A stretch of DNA of 64,000 nt, taken from Chryseobacterium sp. JUb7 (GTDB lineage Bacteria; Bacteroidota; Bacteroidia; Flavobacteriales; Weeksellaceae). Numbering within the stretch: position 1 is the first letter of the stretch; each line of letters begins with the position of its first letter. Shown piece after piece: positions 17,464-24,919 of this stretch. The notes below the pieces were generated by a model, which saw only the letters and a list, made by a program, of their open reading frames with translations, was not told where the DNA came from and did no database searches. The stretch spans positions 144,307 to 208,306 of the forward strand of contig NZ_JANUFF010000007.1 in assembly GCF_024806495.1 (NCBI RefSeq). Direction: 5' to 3'. A program made the position numbers and the translations under genes.

Positions 17464-18924
17464 ATGAAATTAAGTTTAGCAATTGTAGCATTAGCTTTAT
17501 CCGTACCAGCGGTAAGTTATGCGCAAGACTCAACTGCAGTAGTTTCAAATGGAGAGTACCCTAATACGTTCTCTTCGGGCTCTGCGAATGTTTCCCCATT
17601 TACAAACAAATCTAAAAGGTTCAATGATTGGGCGATCTCAATTGGTGCCGGTGTACCATTAATTCAATCTGCAGACTTAACATCTATAAAAAACGGTAAC
17701 GGTAAAAACCTTTTTGGTTATTCTGCATATGTAAGTATTGATAAAGCTATTACTCATGCTTTTGGTATTAATTTACAATATGACAGAGGTGAAACCAGAC
17801 AGGGTTGGTTTAATACTAAAAATGCCGCTCCTGCTAACGCTTCTGCTTACCAACAGGTTGCTGCAAGAACTCAGTATGATGCGATCTCTATTTTAGGAGA
17901 TATTAACTTTTCAAACTTGTTGAGAAGAGTTGACAATCATTCTCCTTATAGATGGGCATTACACGGATATGCAGGTATCGGTACTATCGCCTACAGAGCT
18001 TACCAGAAAGATGAAACCGGACAAAAAATGGTTACTGAAATTAAACCTTTCCAGTTAGGTTCTATGTTTGCTCAGGCTGGTGCAGGTCTTAAATTCAAAG
18101 TTAACAGAAGATTAGATATCGAAGGTAGAGTAATGTATGTAATGACTGGCGACGATGAATTCGACGGTGGTGGTTCTAAATACAGTGCGATCAACCAACG
18201 TGAAGAGCAGGTTTCTGATAATTTCTTCAACGCAACTTTGGGTATTTCATTAAAACTTGGAAAACACGAGTCTCATGTAATGTGGCATGATCCACTTCAG
18301 GAAATTTATTATAAACTAGATGTTTTAGCTAACAAAAATCAGGATATCGAAGTTTGTAAGAAAGGAGATCTTGATAATGACGGAGTATGTGACGATTGGG
18401 ACAGACAGCTTGATACTCCTGCAGGAGCTAGAGTTGATGGTGCCGGAGTTGCTCTTGATACTGATCTTGACGGTGTTATCGATCTTTACGATAAGTGTGT
18501 AACAGTACCTGGACCTGTTGAAAACCAAGGATGTCCTACAGTTACACCTCCAACAGGTGGACCTGTTGATGACACTACAAGGACTTTAGAAGGAATTGAA
18601 TTTGATTTAAATTCTGACAGAATCTTACCATCTAACACTCCTATTCTTAACAACGCTGTTAACTATATCAATACATCGAATGGTAGCTATAATATAATTG
18701 GAGCGACTGATACGAGAGCATCTGATGCTTACAATCAAAAGTTATCTGAAAGAAGAGCAAACAGTGTTAAGAAATATCTAGTGAAGAGTGGTGTAGAATC
18801 AGGAAAGCTTAACGCAATCGGTAGAGGTGAAAAAGACCTTAAATATCCAGAATGTGATCCTGCTACTAAATGTCCGGAATGGAAAAACAGAGCAAACAGA
18901 AGAGTATACTTCGAAGCTAAATAA
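17464..18924 (+). CDS. OmpA family outer membrane protein
   Basis: 486 residues. Domain order: signal peptide (cleavage after SYAQ/YA), conserved GEYPNTFSSGSANVSPF segment, beta-barrel region (about 50-290), calcium-binding TSP3-like repeats (about 300-355), a Pro/Gly linker, then an OmpA/MotB domain (about 370-486). The OmpA domain shows LEGIEFDLNSDRILP, GATDTRASDAYNQKLSERR and GRGEKDLKYP. The Asp and Arg of TDTRA...LSERRA correspond to the diaminopimelate-binding residues that tie such proteins to peptidoglycan. It is the downstream member of a tandem pair; 45 identical bases (17242-17286 and 18361-18405) point to a recent duplication or gene conversion. Confidence 0.93.
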   Translation: MKLSLAIVALALSVPAVSYAQDSTAVVSNGEYPNTFSSGSANVSPFTNKSKRFNDWAISIGAGVPLIQSADLTSIKNGNGKNLFGYSAYVSIDKAITHAFGINLQYDRGETRQGWFNTKNAAPANASAYQQVAARTQYDAISILGDINFSNLLRRVDNHSPYRWALHGYAGIGTIAYRAYQKDETGQKMVTEIKPFQLGSMFAQAGAGLKFKVNRRLDIEGRVMYVMTGDDEFDGGGSKYSAINQREEQVSDNFFNATLGISLKLGKHESHVMWHDPLQEIYYKLDVLANKNQDIEVCKKGDLDNDGVCDDWDRQLDTPAGARVDGAGVALDTDLDGVIDLYDKCVTVPGPVENQGCPTVTPPTGGPVDDTTRTLEGIEFDLNSDRILPSNTPILNNAVNYINTSNGSYNIIGATDTRASDAYNQKLSERRANSVKKYLVKSGVESGKLNAIGRGEKDLKYPECDPATKCPEWKNRANRRVYFEAK

Positions 18925-18947
18925 TAAACTTTATTATCAATTATATC

Positions 18948-18973
18948 AAAGTCACGCCTAGCGTGACTTTTTT
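18948..18973 (+). terminator. Intrinsic terminator after the OmpA pair
   Basis: AAAGTCACGC-cta-GCGTGACTTT followed by TTTT; it lies 24 nt after the stop codon. Confidence 0.9.
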
Positions 18974-19002
18974 ATTATAACACTTTTCATTATTTTTACC
19001 CT

Positions 19003-20904
19003 ATGATTTCTCAGCAAGATTTTCAAGAGCTTAAATATAAAACCCTAAAATATTTTTGGGGTTATGACCATTTCAGAGATTCACAGGAAACGATTATTGA
19101 TTCTGTGATCAATGAAAAAGACACTCTTGTTCTTTTGCCAACCGGTGCAGGAAAATCCCTTTGTTATCAACTTCCAGCTTTACTGAAAGAAGGTACATGC
19201 CTTATCATTTCTCCTCTTTTGGCATTGATGAAAGATCAGGTCAGCCAACTGAAATCAAAAGGAATAGAAGCAGAATATCTATCTTCAGAATTAGATGAAT
19301 ATGATGCCGAAACTATTTACGACCGCTGTAAGGAAGGTTTAACAAAAATGCTTTATATATCTCCTGAAAGATTGACAAATAAGCAGTTTATTCAGAATAT
19401 TGAAGAAATACAGCTTTCATTTATTGCGGTAGATGAAGCGCACTGTATTTCAGAATGGGGTCAGGATTTCCGTCCAAGTTATCAGAATATAAAGGAATTC
19501 AGAAAAAATAACCCTAATATCCCTTGCCTTGCCCTCACGGCAACGGCTACTCCAAAAGTTCTGGAAGAAATCAAAACAAAACTGGAACTTAAAAATGTAA
19601 CTATTTTTCAAAAAAGCTTTAAAAGAGAAAATATTAAAATTTTCTCAGAAGAAGTTTCCGATAAATTCCAACGAGTTTTTAATATTCTGAAATATACCAA
19701 TGAGTCCGGAATTGTATATGTACGAACCAGAAAAGAAGCCGAACTTCTAACCGAATTTTTACATAAAAACCAATTAAAGCATGTTGATTTTTTTCATGCT
19801 GGGTTAACAACCAAAGAAAAAAATACAAGACAGCAAACCTGGAATGCCAGTAATAATAATGTATTAATTTCCACTAATGCCTTTGGAATGGGAATTGATA
19901 AAGACAATGTTCGTTTTGTTATCCACTACTCTCCTTCTCCGTCGATTGAAAATTATTACCAGGAAATCGGAAGGTCAGGAAGAGACGGCAAAAAAAGTTT
20001 TGCTTTTCTTTTATGGAACCAGCAGGAACTTCAGAACTTTGATCAGATATTAAAAAATCAGATTCCCAATAAAGCTGAATTTTTAAAAATCATCACCTAC
20101 CTGTACTCCATTTTTCAGGTGGCCGAATTTGAATTACCCGAAAAGGTTTTCCAGTTGAATTTTAATGGGATTCAAAATTTCACAAAATTTTCAACAGCAA
20201 AAATTAAAAATGTCTTAAATTTCCTTCATAATCAGGAAATCATTTATTTTAATGATAATAAAAGTCTGTCTTCTTTACAACTCTTGATGCAGGCTGATGA
20301 AATTGACCAATTGCCTCAAAAAGACGCTTATTTTATCGAATTAATGCTTCGTTCTATTTCGGGAATCACGACTCATAAAGTAATGTTCAGCGAACAGCAA
20401 GTAAGTAACAAAATAGGAATAAGCATACATTTAATAAAAGAAAGATTAAAAGAGTTACAGCAAAAAAATTATCTTGAATACGTAGATGGAGCTCTGTCAA
20501 GCATCAAGTTTTTAAAACCCCGAGATGAGAGAATCATCAACAGTTCTTACTGGAAGCTTTTCGAACATATTCAAAAAAATAAAATTCAAAAGTGGGAAGA
20601 AATGAAATTTTTCATTGAAGATAATCAGTATTGTAAAATGAAATTAATTCTTGCTTATTTTGGAGAAAAAAATTCTAAAAACTGCGGTCAATGTACCGTT
20701 TGTGAAAAGAATAAGCAATCTATTTTCGGAAAAAATATTTCCGCACAATTACTTAATGCTTTAGCAAAAAGGCCCGCTACAATCGAAGAATTATCCATTC
20801 AGATGAGTTTCCACTCAAAAGAAAGTATTCTAGAAAATTTAATATTTCTGCTTGATTCCGGAAAAGTAAAAATGTTGAATTTCAGGACCTATTCGTTGAC
20901 ATAA
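19003..20904 (+). CDS. recQ: RecQ family ATP-dependent DNA helicase
   Basis: 633 residues. A 3'-5' superfamily 2 helicase used in recombination and repair. The helicase core is complete: FRDSQ near the start (motif 0), LLPTGAGKSLCYQLP (Walker A, about 44-58), VDEAHCISEWGQDFRPSY (DEAH box), ALTATATP, and STNAFGMGIDK...QEIGRSGRDG (motifs V and VI). The zinc-binding cysteines (MKLILAYFG...CGQCTVCEKN) lie near residue 560, after a winged-helix-like region, instead of immediately behind the helicase core, and no HRDC domain is evident. This is a different C-terminal order from the Escherichia coli enzyme. It is flanked by terminators or spacers, so probably monocistronic. Confidence 0.93.
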   Translation: MISQQDFQELKYKTLKYFWGYDHFRDSQETIIDSVINEKDTLVLLPTGAGKSLCYQLPALLKEGTCLIISPLLALMKDQVSQLKSKGIEAEYLSSELDEYDAETIYDRCKEGLTKMLYISPERLTNKQFIQNIEEIQLSFIAVDEAHCISEWGQDFRPSYQNIKEFRKNNPNIPCLALTATATPKVLEEIKTKLELKNVTIFQKSFKRENIKIFSEEVSDKFQRVFNILKYTNESGIVYVRTRKEAELLTEFLHKNQLKHVDFFHAGLTTKEKNTRQQTWNASNNNVLISTNAFGMGIDKDNVRFVIHYSPSPSIENYYQEIGRSGRDGKKSFAFLLWNQQELQNFDQILKNQIPNKAEFLKIITYLYSIFQVAEFELPEKVFQLNFNGIQNFTKFSTAKIKNVLNFLHNQEIIYFNDNKSLSSLQLLMQADEIDQLPQKDAYFIELMLRSISGITTHKVMFSEQQVSNKIGISIHLIKERLKELQQKNYLEYVDGALSSIKFLKPRDERIINSSYWKLFEHIQKNKIQKWEEMKFFIEDNQYCKMKLILAYFGEKNSKNCGQCTVCEKNKQSIFGKNISAQLLNALAKRPATIEELSIQMSFHSKESILENLIFLLDSGKVKMLNFRTYSLT

Positions 20905-20979
20905 GCAATGAGTAATCGGTCTCTGTAATTAGATCTCAATTTTTAATTTTTAAATCTTTTAATCCTTTAATAAAGACCT

Positions 20980-20987
20980 TATCTTTG
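20980..20987 (+). promoter_or_regulatory. -7 element TATCTTTG of fmt, apparently leaderless
   Basis: Exact TAnnTTTG match ending only 4 nt before the fmt ATG at 20992. With a start site about 5-8 nt after the element the transcript would begin at or inside the start codon. Confidence 0.45.
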
Positions 20988-20991
20988 CATT

Positions 20992-21939
20992 ATGAAATCA
21001 TTGAAAGTCGTATTCTTGGGTACTCCGGAGTTTGCAAAAACTTCTTTGGAAGCCATTCACCAATCCCATCATAAAGTGGTAGGCGTTGTAACAGTTGCTG
21101 ATAAGGCTAGCGGACGCGGACAAAAAATAAATCAGTCTCCGGTAAAAGTATTTGCCGTAGAAAACAATATTCCGGTTTTTCAACCTGAAAAGTTAAGAAA
21201 TCCAGAATTTTTAGAGGAATTGAGAAAATTAGATGCTGATGTTTTTGTGGTAGTTGCTTTCAGAATGATGCCTAAAGTTTTATTTGAAATGCCTACAATG
21301 GGAACTTTCAATCTACACGCATCTCTTTTACCCGACTATAGAGGAGCAGCACCCATCAATTATGCAGTAATCAACGGAGAGGAAAAATCAGGAGCAACCA
21401 CTTTCTTTATTAATGAAAAGATAGATGAAGGTAACATTTTATTACAGGAAGAATTAATCATTTTGCCTGATGAAAATGCAGGAAGTCTTCACGACAGATT
21501 AATGGAAATGGGTTCCAAACTGGTAGTAAAAACTCTGGATGGACTGGCAGAGAATTCAATTATTGAAAAACCTCAGCCTCATGTTGAACATCCGAAAAAT
21601 GCTTTTAAAATTTTCAAAGAAGATACCAGAATCGACTGGGCAAAAAACTCAAAAGAAGTTCATCAGTTTATCCTGGGAATGTCACCATATCCGGCTGCAT
21701 TTACTACTTTAAAAATCGGAGAGGAGGAAAAAGGTTTAAAAATATTCGGCGGGAAATTTGAAATTTCAAATCATAATAAACCAGTCGGCAGTTTAGATAT
21801 TTCAAAAAATGAATTTAAAATCTATACTCCGGATGGCATTTATTTTCCTCTCGAATTGCAGCTAGAAGGAAAGAAAAGGATGAATATCAAAGACTTTCTG
21901 AATGGTTTCAGAAATTTTGACGAAATAAAAATGGCTTGA
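20992..21939 (+). CDS. fmt: Methionyl-tRNA formyltransferase Fmt
   Basis: 315 residues, usual length. It formylates initiator Met-tRNA with 10-formyl-tetrahydrofolate. Visible motifs: VVFLGTPEFAKTSLEAI at the N terminus, ADKASGRGQKI, the catalytic and folate-site HASLLPDYRGAAPINYAVINGE (Asn, His and Asp residues typical of the family), TTFFINEKIDEGNILLQ, and a C-terminal beta-barrel domain starting near GMSPYPAAFT. Monocistronic, with a terminator palindrome over its stop codon. Confidence 0.97.
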   Translation: MKSLKVVFLGTPEFAKTSLEAIHQSHHKVVGVVTVADKASGRGQKINQSPVKVFAVENNIPVFQPEKLRNPEFLEELRKLDADVFVVVAFRMMPKVLFEMPTMGTFNLHASLLPDYRGAAPINYAVINGEEKSGATTFFINEKIDEGNILLQEELIILPDENAGSLHDRLMEMGSKLVVKTLDGLAENSIIEKPQPHVEHPKNAFKIFKEDTRIDWAKNSKEVHQFILGMSPYPAAFTTLKIGEEEKGLKIFGGKFEISNHNKPVGSLDISKNEFKIYTPDGIYFPLELQLEGKKRMNIKDFLNGFRNFDEIKMA

Positions 21940-21953
21940 TATATCAAGCCATT
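21930..21953. terminator. Bidirectional terminator palindrome
   Basis: AATGGCTTGA-TATA-TCAAGCCATT followed by a T-rich stretch; it overlaps the fmt stop codon and lies between fmt and convergent ribB. Confidence 0.75.
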
Positions 21954-21978
21954 TTCTATATTTTAATACAATCAATTG

Positions 21979-23100
21979 TTATAACTGTACCATCTCTGTC
22001 ACCTCAACATCATATCCTCCAACCTGAGGTTTGATATCCGGATTTTGAGTGATTACTTTAAACTTATTAATTCCAAGATTCTTTAAAATCTGAGTTCCGA
22101 TTCCGTAATCTCTATAATTGAAAGCGGCTGTCGGATGTTTTTGCTGTCCATCCTGATAATTGATAAACTGTTGTAGCTTTCTCAATGTATTTTCAGAATT
22201 CGAAACGTTATTAATGAAAATTATCGCCCCTTTTCCAGCTTCATTCACCATATTGGTAACTTTCTCCAATAAAGGTTTTTCACCATTATTCAGTCTTGTC
22301 AATACGTCGAAATAAGAATCAGAGGACTGAACTCTTACCAAAACAGGCTCATCAACAGTCCAGCTTCCTTTCGTTAAAGCAAAATGAATCTGATCATTAG
22401 AAGTTTCTCTGAAAGCACAGAAATCATAATCTCCATAAGCAGTTTTCACTTTTCTTTCTTCAATTCTTTCGATAAGATTTCCTTTTTTAAGCTGATAATG
22501 AATCAAATCTTCAATAGAAACGATTTTCATATCGTGCTTTTGAGCAAAAACCTGTAAATCCGGCAAACGAGACATTGAACCGTCTTCATTCATGATTTCA
22601 CAGATCACACCACCTTCTTTCAAACCTGCCAAACAGGTAAGATCGATCGCAGCTTCTGTATGTCCTGCTCTTTTCAAAACACCTCCTTTTTTAGCACGAA
22701 GCGGGAAAATGTGTCCTGGTCTCATGAAATCTGTAGGTTTGGAATTTTCATCCATTAAAGCTAAAATAGTTTTTGCTCTGTCACCTGCAGAAATACCTGT
22801 AGAAGTTCCGTTTCCAAGAAGGTCAACCGAAACGGTAAAAGCTGTTTCTTTAGGATCGCTGCTTCTGCTTACCATTACTTCCAATCCCAGCTCATCACAT
22901 CTTTTTTCAGGAAGCGGCATACAGATAAGCCCTCTTCCGTGAAGTGCCATGAAATTGATAATCTCAGGTGTCGTCAGTTCTGCAGCACAAAGAAAATCAC
23001 CTTCGTTTTCTCTGTCTTCATCATCTACTACTATGATTATTTTACCATTTTTAAGGTCTTCAATAGCCTCTGGAATAGTATTTAATTTAATATCAGACAT
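21979..23100 (-). CDS. ribB: 3,4-dihydroxy-2-butanone 4-phosphate synthase with degenerate GTP cyclohydrolase II domain
   Basis: 373 residues from the ATG at 23100 (MSDIKLNTIPEA); an in-frame TTG at 23121 lies inside the -7 element and is not the start. The N-terminal ~200 residues are RibB: DDEDRENEGDF (metal/substrate site), the block around FTVSVDL, and RAGHTEAAIDL. RibB makes the four-carbon unit of riboflavin from ribulose 5-phosphate. The C-terminal ~165 residues keep the length and some pattern of RibA (RVQSSDSYFDVL, FNYRDYGIGTQIL), but the zinc-binding cysteines of GTP cyclohydrolase II are absent. That half is therefore probably inactive for RibA chemistry, and a separate RibA should exist elsewhere. 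Confidence 0.93.
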   Translation of the reverse strand: MSDIKLNTIPEAIEDLKNGKIIIVVDDEDRENEGDFLCAAELTTPEIINFMALHGRGLICMPLPEKRCDELGLEVMVSRSSDPKETAFTVSVDLLGNGTSTGISAGDRAKTILALMDENSKPTDFMRPGHIFPLRAKKGGVLKRAGHTEAAIDLTCLAGLKEGGVICEIMNEDGSMSRLPDLQVFAQKHDMKIVSIEDLIHYQLKKGNLIERIEERKVKTAYGDYDFCAFRETSNDQIHFALTKGSWTVDEPVLVRVQSSDSYFDVLTRLNNGEKPLLEKVTNMVNEAGKGAIIFINNVSNSENTLRKLQQFINYQDGQQKHPTAAFNYRDYGIGTQILKNLGINKFKVITQNPDIKPQVGGYDVEVTEMVQL

Positions 23101-23119
23101 TTTTACTTTAAATTTTTGC

Positions 23120-23127
23120 AAAGATAC
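23120..23127 (-). promoter_or_regulatory. -7 element TATCTTTG of ribB
   Basis: CAAAGATA on the plus strand; it ends 19 nt before the ribB ATG at 23100. I see no FMN riboswitch in the short leader. Confidence 0.45.
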
Positions 23128-23156
23128 TCATAAAAAAAGGCATCTTCCAATTAATA

Positions 23157-24161
23157 TTACGCTTTGAATATTGAGTTTTTTGCATTTCTGAAAATATGAT
23201 AAGACTCCAGTCTTTTCTGATGGTCGTAGATATGAGAGTTAATCATCAATTCATCAATATTAAATGTTGACTGAAAACTTTTAAGCTTTTCTTCAATTTC
23301 TGATTGATCACCGATAAAAGTATATCTTAACTTCTGTAAAACCATTGATTTTTCCATAGGTGACCAGATATCATCCATGTCATCAACCGGCGGAGCAAAA
23401 GGTTTCCTGTCATTTCTTACAATATTGATAAACGCCTGAAACAAAGTGGTTGACATTTTATGAGCCTCTTCTGATGTTTCTGCAGCAATTCCGTTGACAC
23501 AGGCTAGAATATAAGGTTGAGCCAATTGTTTTGAAGGTTCAAAATGTTCTCTGTAGATACTGAACGCCATTTCCATTTGTTCTGGAGCAAAATGGCCGGC
23601 AAAAGCATACGGAAGCCCCAGCTCTGCCGCCAGCCACGCACTGTCTGTACTTGAGCCAAGAATATACAGTGGAATATCCAATCCTTCTCCTGGAATAGCA
23701 CGAACTAAAGCATTCGAATTGTCTTTGGAAAAATATTTTTGTAGTTCTAAGATTTGTCTGGGAAACTGTTCGTTGATAATTGCTGGATTTCTACCCAAAG
23801 CCTGAGCAGTTAATCCGTCGGTTCCGGGAGCTCTTCCCAAACCAAGATCTATCCTGTTGGGAAAAAGAGATTCTAATGTTCCGAACTGCTCGGCAATCAC
23901 TAGTGAGCTGTGATTCGGAAGCATGATTCCCCCCGATCCTACTCTTATTTTTTTTGTTCCGTTAGCTATAAAACCAATCAGAACTGAGGTAGCAGAACTC
24001 GCAATACTTTCCATATTATGATGTTCGGCAAGCCAGAATCTTTTATAATCTAAATTTTCAGTATAGTTTGCTAAAGATAAACTGTCCTGAAAAGTATCGT
24101 GAATCGTCTTATCCTGTTTTACAGGCGCAAGATCCAACACTGATATTTCAAAATTTTTCAT
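23157..24161 (-). CDS. LLM-class flavin-dependent oxidoreductase (luciferase-like)
   Basis: 334 residues. It belongs to the bacterial luciferase-like monooxygenase superfamily. Visible patterns: ISVLDLAPV at the N terminus, YKRFWLAEHHNM, VRVGSGGIMLPNHSSLVIAEQFGTLESLFPNRIDLGLGRAPG, ILGSSTDSAWLAAELGLPYAFAGHF and, toward the C terminus, FIGDQSEIEEKL. This subgroup (MsnO8/YhbW type) uses reduced FMN or F420-like flavin; the substrate is unknown. Cytosolic, monocistronic, with a possible -7 element TAAATTTG (minus strand, 24190-24197) 28 nt upstream. Confidence 0.9.
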   Translation of the reverse strand: MKNFEISVLDLAPVKQDKTIHDTFQDSLSLANYTENLDYKRFWLAEHHNMESIASSATSVLIGFIANGTKKIRVGSGGIMLPNHSSLVIAEQFGTLESLFPNRIDLGLGRAPGTDGLTAQALGRNPAIINEQFPRQILELQKYFSKDNSNALVRAIPGEGLDIPLYILGSSTDSAWLAAELGLPYAFAGHFAPEQMEMAFSIYREHFEPSKQLAQPYILACVNGIAAETSEEAHKMSTTLFQAFINIVRNDRKPFAPPVDDMDDIWSPMEKSMVLQKLRYTFIGDQSEIEEKLKSFQSTFNIDELMINSHIYDHQKRLESYHIFRNAKNSIFKA

Positions 24162-24291
24162 ATTTTAAATTTTAGGTCTAAAAACCTCACAAATTTAAAG
24201 CTAATATTTTGCATTAGTTACTTTTTGTAATTGATAGGATTGATTGTGTAGTTCAGGGAAAAACTATCATTATTTTTCAAACTATATTTTA

Positions 24292-24299
24292 TAAATTTG
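24292..24299 (+). promoter_or_regulatory. -7 element TAAATTTG before the hypothetical gene at 24318
   Basis: Exact TAnnTTTG match, 18 nt upstream of the ATG at 24318. It overlaps an in-frame TTG at 24297, which argues against that TTG as start. Confidence 0.45.
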
Positions 24300-24317
24300 A
24301 ATATTAACAGCTCAAAT

Positions 24318-24878
24318 ATGAAATTTCTTTACACAGCAAGAGGAAAATATGATCAAAATAATTTTGATACCTTTACTTGGAATCAATATAAAGAATGGTC
24401 CGGAATTCATCATTTAGAAGAACTTGTCTCGTTAGATGGTATGCTCAACGAAGTTTTGGTAGAGCCTGATTATGATAATGAGGATGACTGGAACTTTATT
24501 CACATATCAGAAAACTTGCAAACAGGTTTTTTTACGGAATTAGATTTTGTATGTAAAAGGTTGTCAAAAACTGAAAACTATAATTTGCTTGCTGTTGTTA
24601 TTGAACCTGCAGAACCATGTGAAAAAATAATATTACCTGATTATGAATTTATAGGTTACGACTTATTAGATCAAGATTTTTCAATAAGTGCATTAACGAA
24701 TTGTGGAGGTTATTTTAATGAAACTTTTCTGCCATCTGAACTCAACAAAAAAGGATTACTCAATAATTATAATAAAGCATATTATATAAAAGAACAGCTC
24801 TTTAAAAATAATCCTGAAGAACATCATGCAGATACCAATGTAATTGCGGTGTGGCGTCATGAAATAATCGGATACTAA
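24318..24878 (+). CDS. Hypothetical cytosolic protein
   Basis: 186 residues from the ATG at 24318. Not recognised. It is acidic and aromatic-rich, starting MKFLYTARGKYDQNNFDTFTW and ending NVIAVWRHEIIGY, with no signal peptide or membrane segment. Single-domain proteins of this size and composition are often immunity or small adaptor proteins, but no toxin or secretion partner is adjacent, so no function is proposed. Monocistronic, flanked by its own promoter element and terminator. Confidence 0.6.
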   Translation: MKFLYTARGKYDQNNFDTFTWNQYKEWSGIHHLEELVSLDGMLNEVLVEPDYDNEDDWNFIHISENLQTGFFTELDFVCKRLSKTENYNLLAVVIEPAEPCEKIILPDYEFIGYDLLDQDFSISALTNCGGYFNETFLPSELNKKGLLNNYNKAYYIKEQLFKNNPEEHHADTNVIAVWRHEIIGY

Positions 24879-24882
24879 ATAG

Positions 24883-24916
24883 AAAAGGATCCAGGCAAAC
24901 GCTGAATCCTTTTTAT
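24883..24916. terminator. Bidirectional intrinsic terminator
   Basis: AAAAGGATcCAG ... CTGaATCCTTTT with flanking T- and A-runs, between convergent genes. Confidence 0.75.
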
Positions 24917-24919
24917 ATT

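Noticed and set aside
22592..22942. Longer plus-strand open frame antisense to ribB
   Set aside because: A shadow of a conserved gene: no start context and no family resemblance.
23100..23121. TTG start for ribB
   Set aside because: It overlaps the predicted -7 element, and the ATG at 23100 begins the conserved protein.
21979..23130. FMN riboswitch upstream of ribB
   Set aside because: The predicted leader is only about 15-20 nt; there is no room for the aptamer.
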